This document shows, one piece after another, positions 5,429 to 7,023 of a stretch of DNA of 7,023 nt. The DNA lies in the NCBI GenBank assembly GCA_003151895.1, contig PLYX01000210.1, positions 1 through 7,023 on the forward strand, written 5' to 3'. Each line of letters opens with the position of its first letter. Within the stretch, counting starts at the first letter, position 1. The DNA comes from Solirubrobacterales bacterium. Its GTDB lineage: Bacteria; Actinomycetota; Thermoleophilia; Solirubrobacterales; Solirubrobacteraceae. The notes beneath the pieces were generated by a model. That model was given only the letters and a program-made list of their open reading frames with translations. It did no database searches and was not told where the DNA came from. Both the position numbers and the translations under genes were made by a program.

Positions 5429-6280
5429 CTACATCTCCCTCACGTAGGCGCCCTGCGCCTCGAACGGGGCTCGCAGGAGCGTTGCCCAGCCCTCGATCTC
5501 GGGGCGCAACGCCTCAACCACGGCGCCGGTTTGCTCGTAGAAGCACCACACGAGCACCGTGGGTCCGGCGCCTGAGATGGTGGCCCCGAGCGCTCCGAGC
5601 TCACGTGCCCGCTGCGCCAGCTCGTAGGAGCGGGGGAACAGGTGCGATCGTCGCTGCTCGTGCAGGCGGTCTTTCAACCCACATGCCACGAGGTCCCAGT
5701 CACCGCGGGCGAGCCCCAGTGTGAGCAGCGCGCCATGGGCGACGTTGAAGACGGCCTGCTCGATGGGCACCTGCGCCGGCAACGCGCTCCGTGCCTCGCT
5801 GGTGCGCACCGCCTGCTCGGGCACGACGGCGAGCGCCTCGAGGCCCGTGGGCGGCTCGAAGCGCACGGCGTCGCCGTCGGCGCACACGACGAAGCCTCCG
5901 TGAAGGGCCGCCGCGACGTTGTCGGGGTGGCCCTCGATCGCGGTGGCGCACGCGAGCAGATCGACGTCGAGCTCGAACAGGTGATCGGCGGCGAGCAGAC
6001 CGGCGACGATCGCAGAGGCGCTCGACCCAAGCCCGCCCGTGAGCGGTATCTCAGAGCGGATCCGGAACGTGAAGTCCTCGGCCGGGTGCAGACTCTCGAA
6101 CGCCCTCACGCACAGGTTCTCCCGGTCGCGCGGCACCGCCAAGTCCGTCTCGACGGCAAAGCTTCCCGTCTCGAGCACCTCGAGCTCGAGGTGCAGGCCC
6201 AGGGCCGCCGCGAAACAGTCAAAGCCGGGGCCGAGGTTCGCCGAGGAGGCGGGCACACGAACGACGCGCCTGCGGATCAC
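5429..6280 (-). CDS. thrB: Homoserine kinase
   Basis: This 283-residue GHMP-superfamily kinase phosphorylates L-homoserine to O-phospho-L-homoserine with ATP, the penultimate step of threonine synthesis. It has VPASSANLGPGFDCF (residues 9-23) and the ATP-binding loop PLTGGLGSSASAIVAGL (79-95). EGHPDN (116-121) and DRLHEQRRSHLFP (204-216) are also conserved in ThrB, as is the third GHMP motif SGAGPT (236-241). The length is slightly below the usual 300 but no motif is missing. The start is the GTG at 6280, placed directly before the first strand; GAGG lies 10 nt upstream as a modest Shine-Dalgarno. It lies 51 bp downstream of thrC on the same strand, consistent with a thrC-thrB operon in which hom would be expected further upstream, outside the window. 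Its 3' end converges on the AbiE toxin gene. Confidence 0.96.
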   Translation of the reverse strand: MIRRRVVRVPASSANLGPGFDCFAAALGLHLELEVLETGSFAVETDLAVPRDRENLCVRAFESLHPAEDFTFRIRSEIPLTGGLGSSASAIVAGLLAADHLFELDVDLLACATAIEGHPDNVAAALHGGFVVCADGDAVRFEPPTGLEALAVVPEQAVRTSEARSALPAQVPIEQAVFNVAHGALLTLGLARGDWDLVACGLKDRLHEQRRSHLFPRSYELAQRARELGALGATISGAGPTVLVWCFYEQTGAVVEALRPEIEGWATLLRAPFEAQGAYVREM

Positions 6281-6331
6281 CCCGGGACCGCCTCGCCGCC
6301 GCGCGTAACCGACCGGACGCTGCCGGGATCG

Positions 6332-7023
6332 CTATGCCTCACCCAGGACCGCCGCTTCGATCGCTCCCATCTCGGGGATGCAGGGGATGACGGAGCCGTC
6401 GTTGTGCTCGAGCGCCGTCTCGGGGTCCTTCAGGCCGCGACCGGTGAGCACGCACACGACGGTGGAGGCGCCGTCCGCTCCGTACTTCAACAGGCCCGCC
6501 ACCGAGGACGCGGAGGCGGGCTCGCAGAACATGCCTTCCCGAGACGCCATCAAGCGGTAGGCGGCGAGGATCTCCTCGTCGCTGACCGCCCTGATCGCGC
6601 CGCCAGACTCGGCGGTGGCCGCGAGCGCCTGCTCGCCGCGCGCGGGATTGCCGATGCGGATCGCTGAGGCGACCGTCTCGGGGTGCTCGACGCGATGTCC
6701 GAGCACGAGCGGCGCGGCGCCGGCTGCCTGAAAGCCGAACAGCCGCGGGGCGACCCCCATCTCGCAGAAACCGCGCCAGTAGGCGGTGATGTTGCCGGCG
6801 TTGCCGACCGGGATGCAGAGCAGGTCGGGACCGGGTGGGCCCCCCATATCCTCGATCAGCTCGAATGCGGCGGTCTTCTGACCCTCCAGGCGGAACTCGT
6901 TGACGGAGTTGACCAGCGAGATCGGATGGTGCTCCACCAGCTCGCGCACGAACTCCAGCCCCCTGTCGAAGTTGCCCGCGACAGAGACCACACGCGCACC
7001 GTGGATCAGCGTCTGGGCGAGCT
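6332..7023 (-). CDS. thrC: Threonine synthase, C-terminal part (5' end outside window)
   Basis: This PLP-dependent fold-type II lyase converts O-phospho-L-homoserine and water to L-threonine and phosphate. About 230 residues are visible. The frame runs open to the right edge, starting LAQTLIHGARVVSVAGNFD, so the GTG at 6991 is internal. Characteristic segments are the NSVNEFRLEGQKTAAFE block and the PLP phosphate-binding loop GNAGNI (6805-6788). SREGMFCEPASASSVAGL and VCVLTGRGLKDP lie near the C-terminus. The PLP-binding lysine lies upstream and cannot be checked here. The compact form and the SxNxxRxEGQKT sequence fit the shorter, actinobacterial-type ThrC rather than the long enterobacterial/yeast type. 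It ends 51 bp before thrB, and the two catalyse consecutive steps. Confidence 0.96.
   Translation of the reverse strand, partial: LAQTLIHGARVVSVAGNFDRGLEFVRELVEHHPISLVNSVNEFRLEGQKTAAFELIEDMGGPPGPDLLCIPVGNAGNITAYWRGFCEMGVAPRLFGFQAAGAAPLVLGHRVEHPETVASAIRIGNPARGEQALAATAESGGAIRAVSDEEILAAYRLMASREGMFCEPASASSVAGLLKYGADGASTVVCVLTGRGLKDPETALEHNDGSVIPCIPEMGAIEAAVLGEA

Noticed and set aside
5642..6667. 341-residue open frame on the plus strand across thrB and thrC
   Set aside because: It is antisense to two well-identified genes, spans their intergenic gap, and shows Arg/His-rich random composition.

Overview
The window is GC-rich (roughly two thirds G+C), densely coded bacterial chromosome. The gene types and sequence style fit Actinomycetota: a class B penicillin-binding protein with a long loop after its KTG motif, FHA and ParA proteins, TANNNT -10 elements set directly at start codons, and frequent GTG starts. 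Several small proteins resemble conserved hypotheticals that I associate with Thermoleophilia/Solirubrobacterales. That placement rests on memory of family style, not on a search.

Layout. (1) Positions 1-518 (+) hold the C-terminal end of a class B PBP transpeptidase. (2) Three minus-strand genes run toward it: an 87-residue four-cysteine zinc-binding protein (2061-1798), an SRPBCC/START-like protein (1678-1184) and a lipoprotein with an Ig-like DUF4352-type look (1170-562). (3) A 273-bp divergent intergenic region carries a plausible promoter and a strong Shine-Dalgarno. It leads into a zinc-ribbon + FHA protein (2335-2916, +), followed by an orphan ParA-family ATPase (2954-3730, +). (4) A two-gene type IV toxin-antitoxin module of the AbiE family follows: AbiEi-like antitoxin (3838-4449) and AbiEii-like nucleotidyltransferase toxin (4446-5339). 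The genes overlap by ATGA, and a near-perfect palindrome sits on the promoter and start codon. (5) The convergent threonine operon closes the window on the minus strand: threonine synthase (partial, 7023-6332), then homoserine kinase (6280-5429).

How the genes work together. ThrB phosphorylates homoserine and ThrC converts the product to threonine, so the right end is core metabolism. The PBP belongs to peptidoglycan synthesis at division or elongation. FHA and ParA are adjacent and co-directional, and may link Ser/Thr phosphorylation to positioning of a cargo; no ParB is visible. AbiE is the one clear accessory (defence/TA) module, placed between parA and the end of the thr operon.

Most notable points: the AbiE module with its operator-like palindrome; a recurring leaderless-type start (TANNNT 6-10 nt before the start codon, no Shine-Dalgarno) at four genes; the zinc-ribbon-FHA/orphan-ParA pair; and a 41-residue two-cysteine acidic loop in the PBP catalytic domain. 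I saw no rRNA, tRNA, CRISPR array, IS element or convincing strong terminator.
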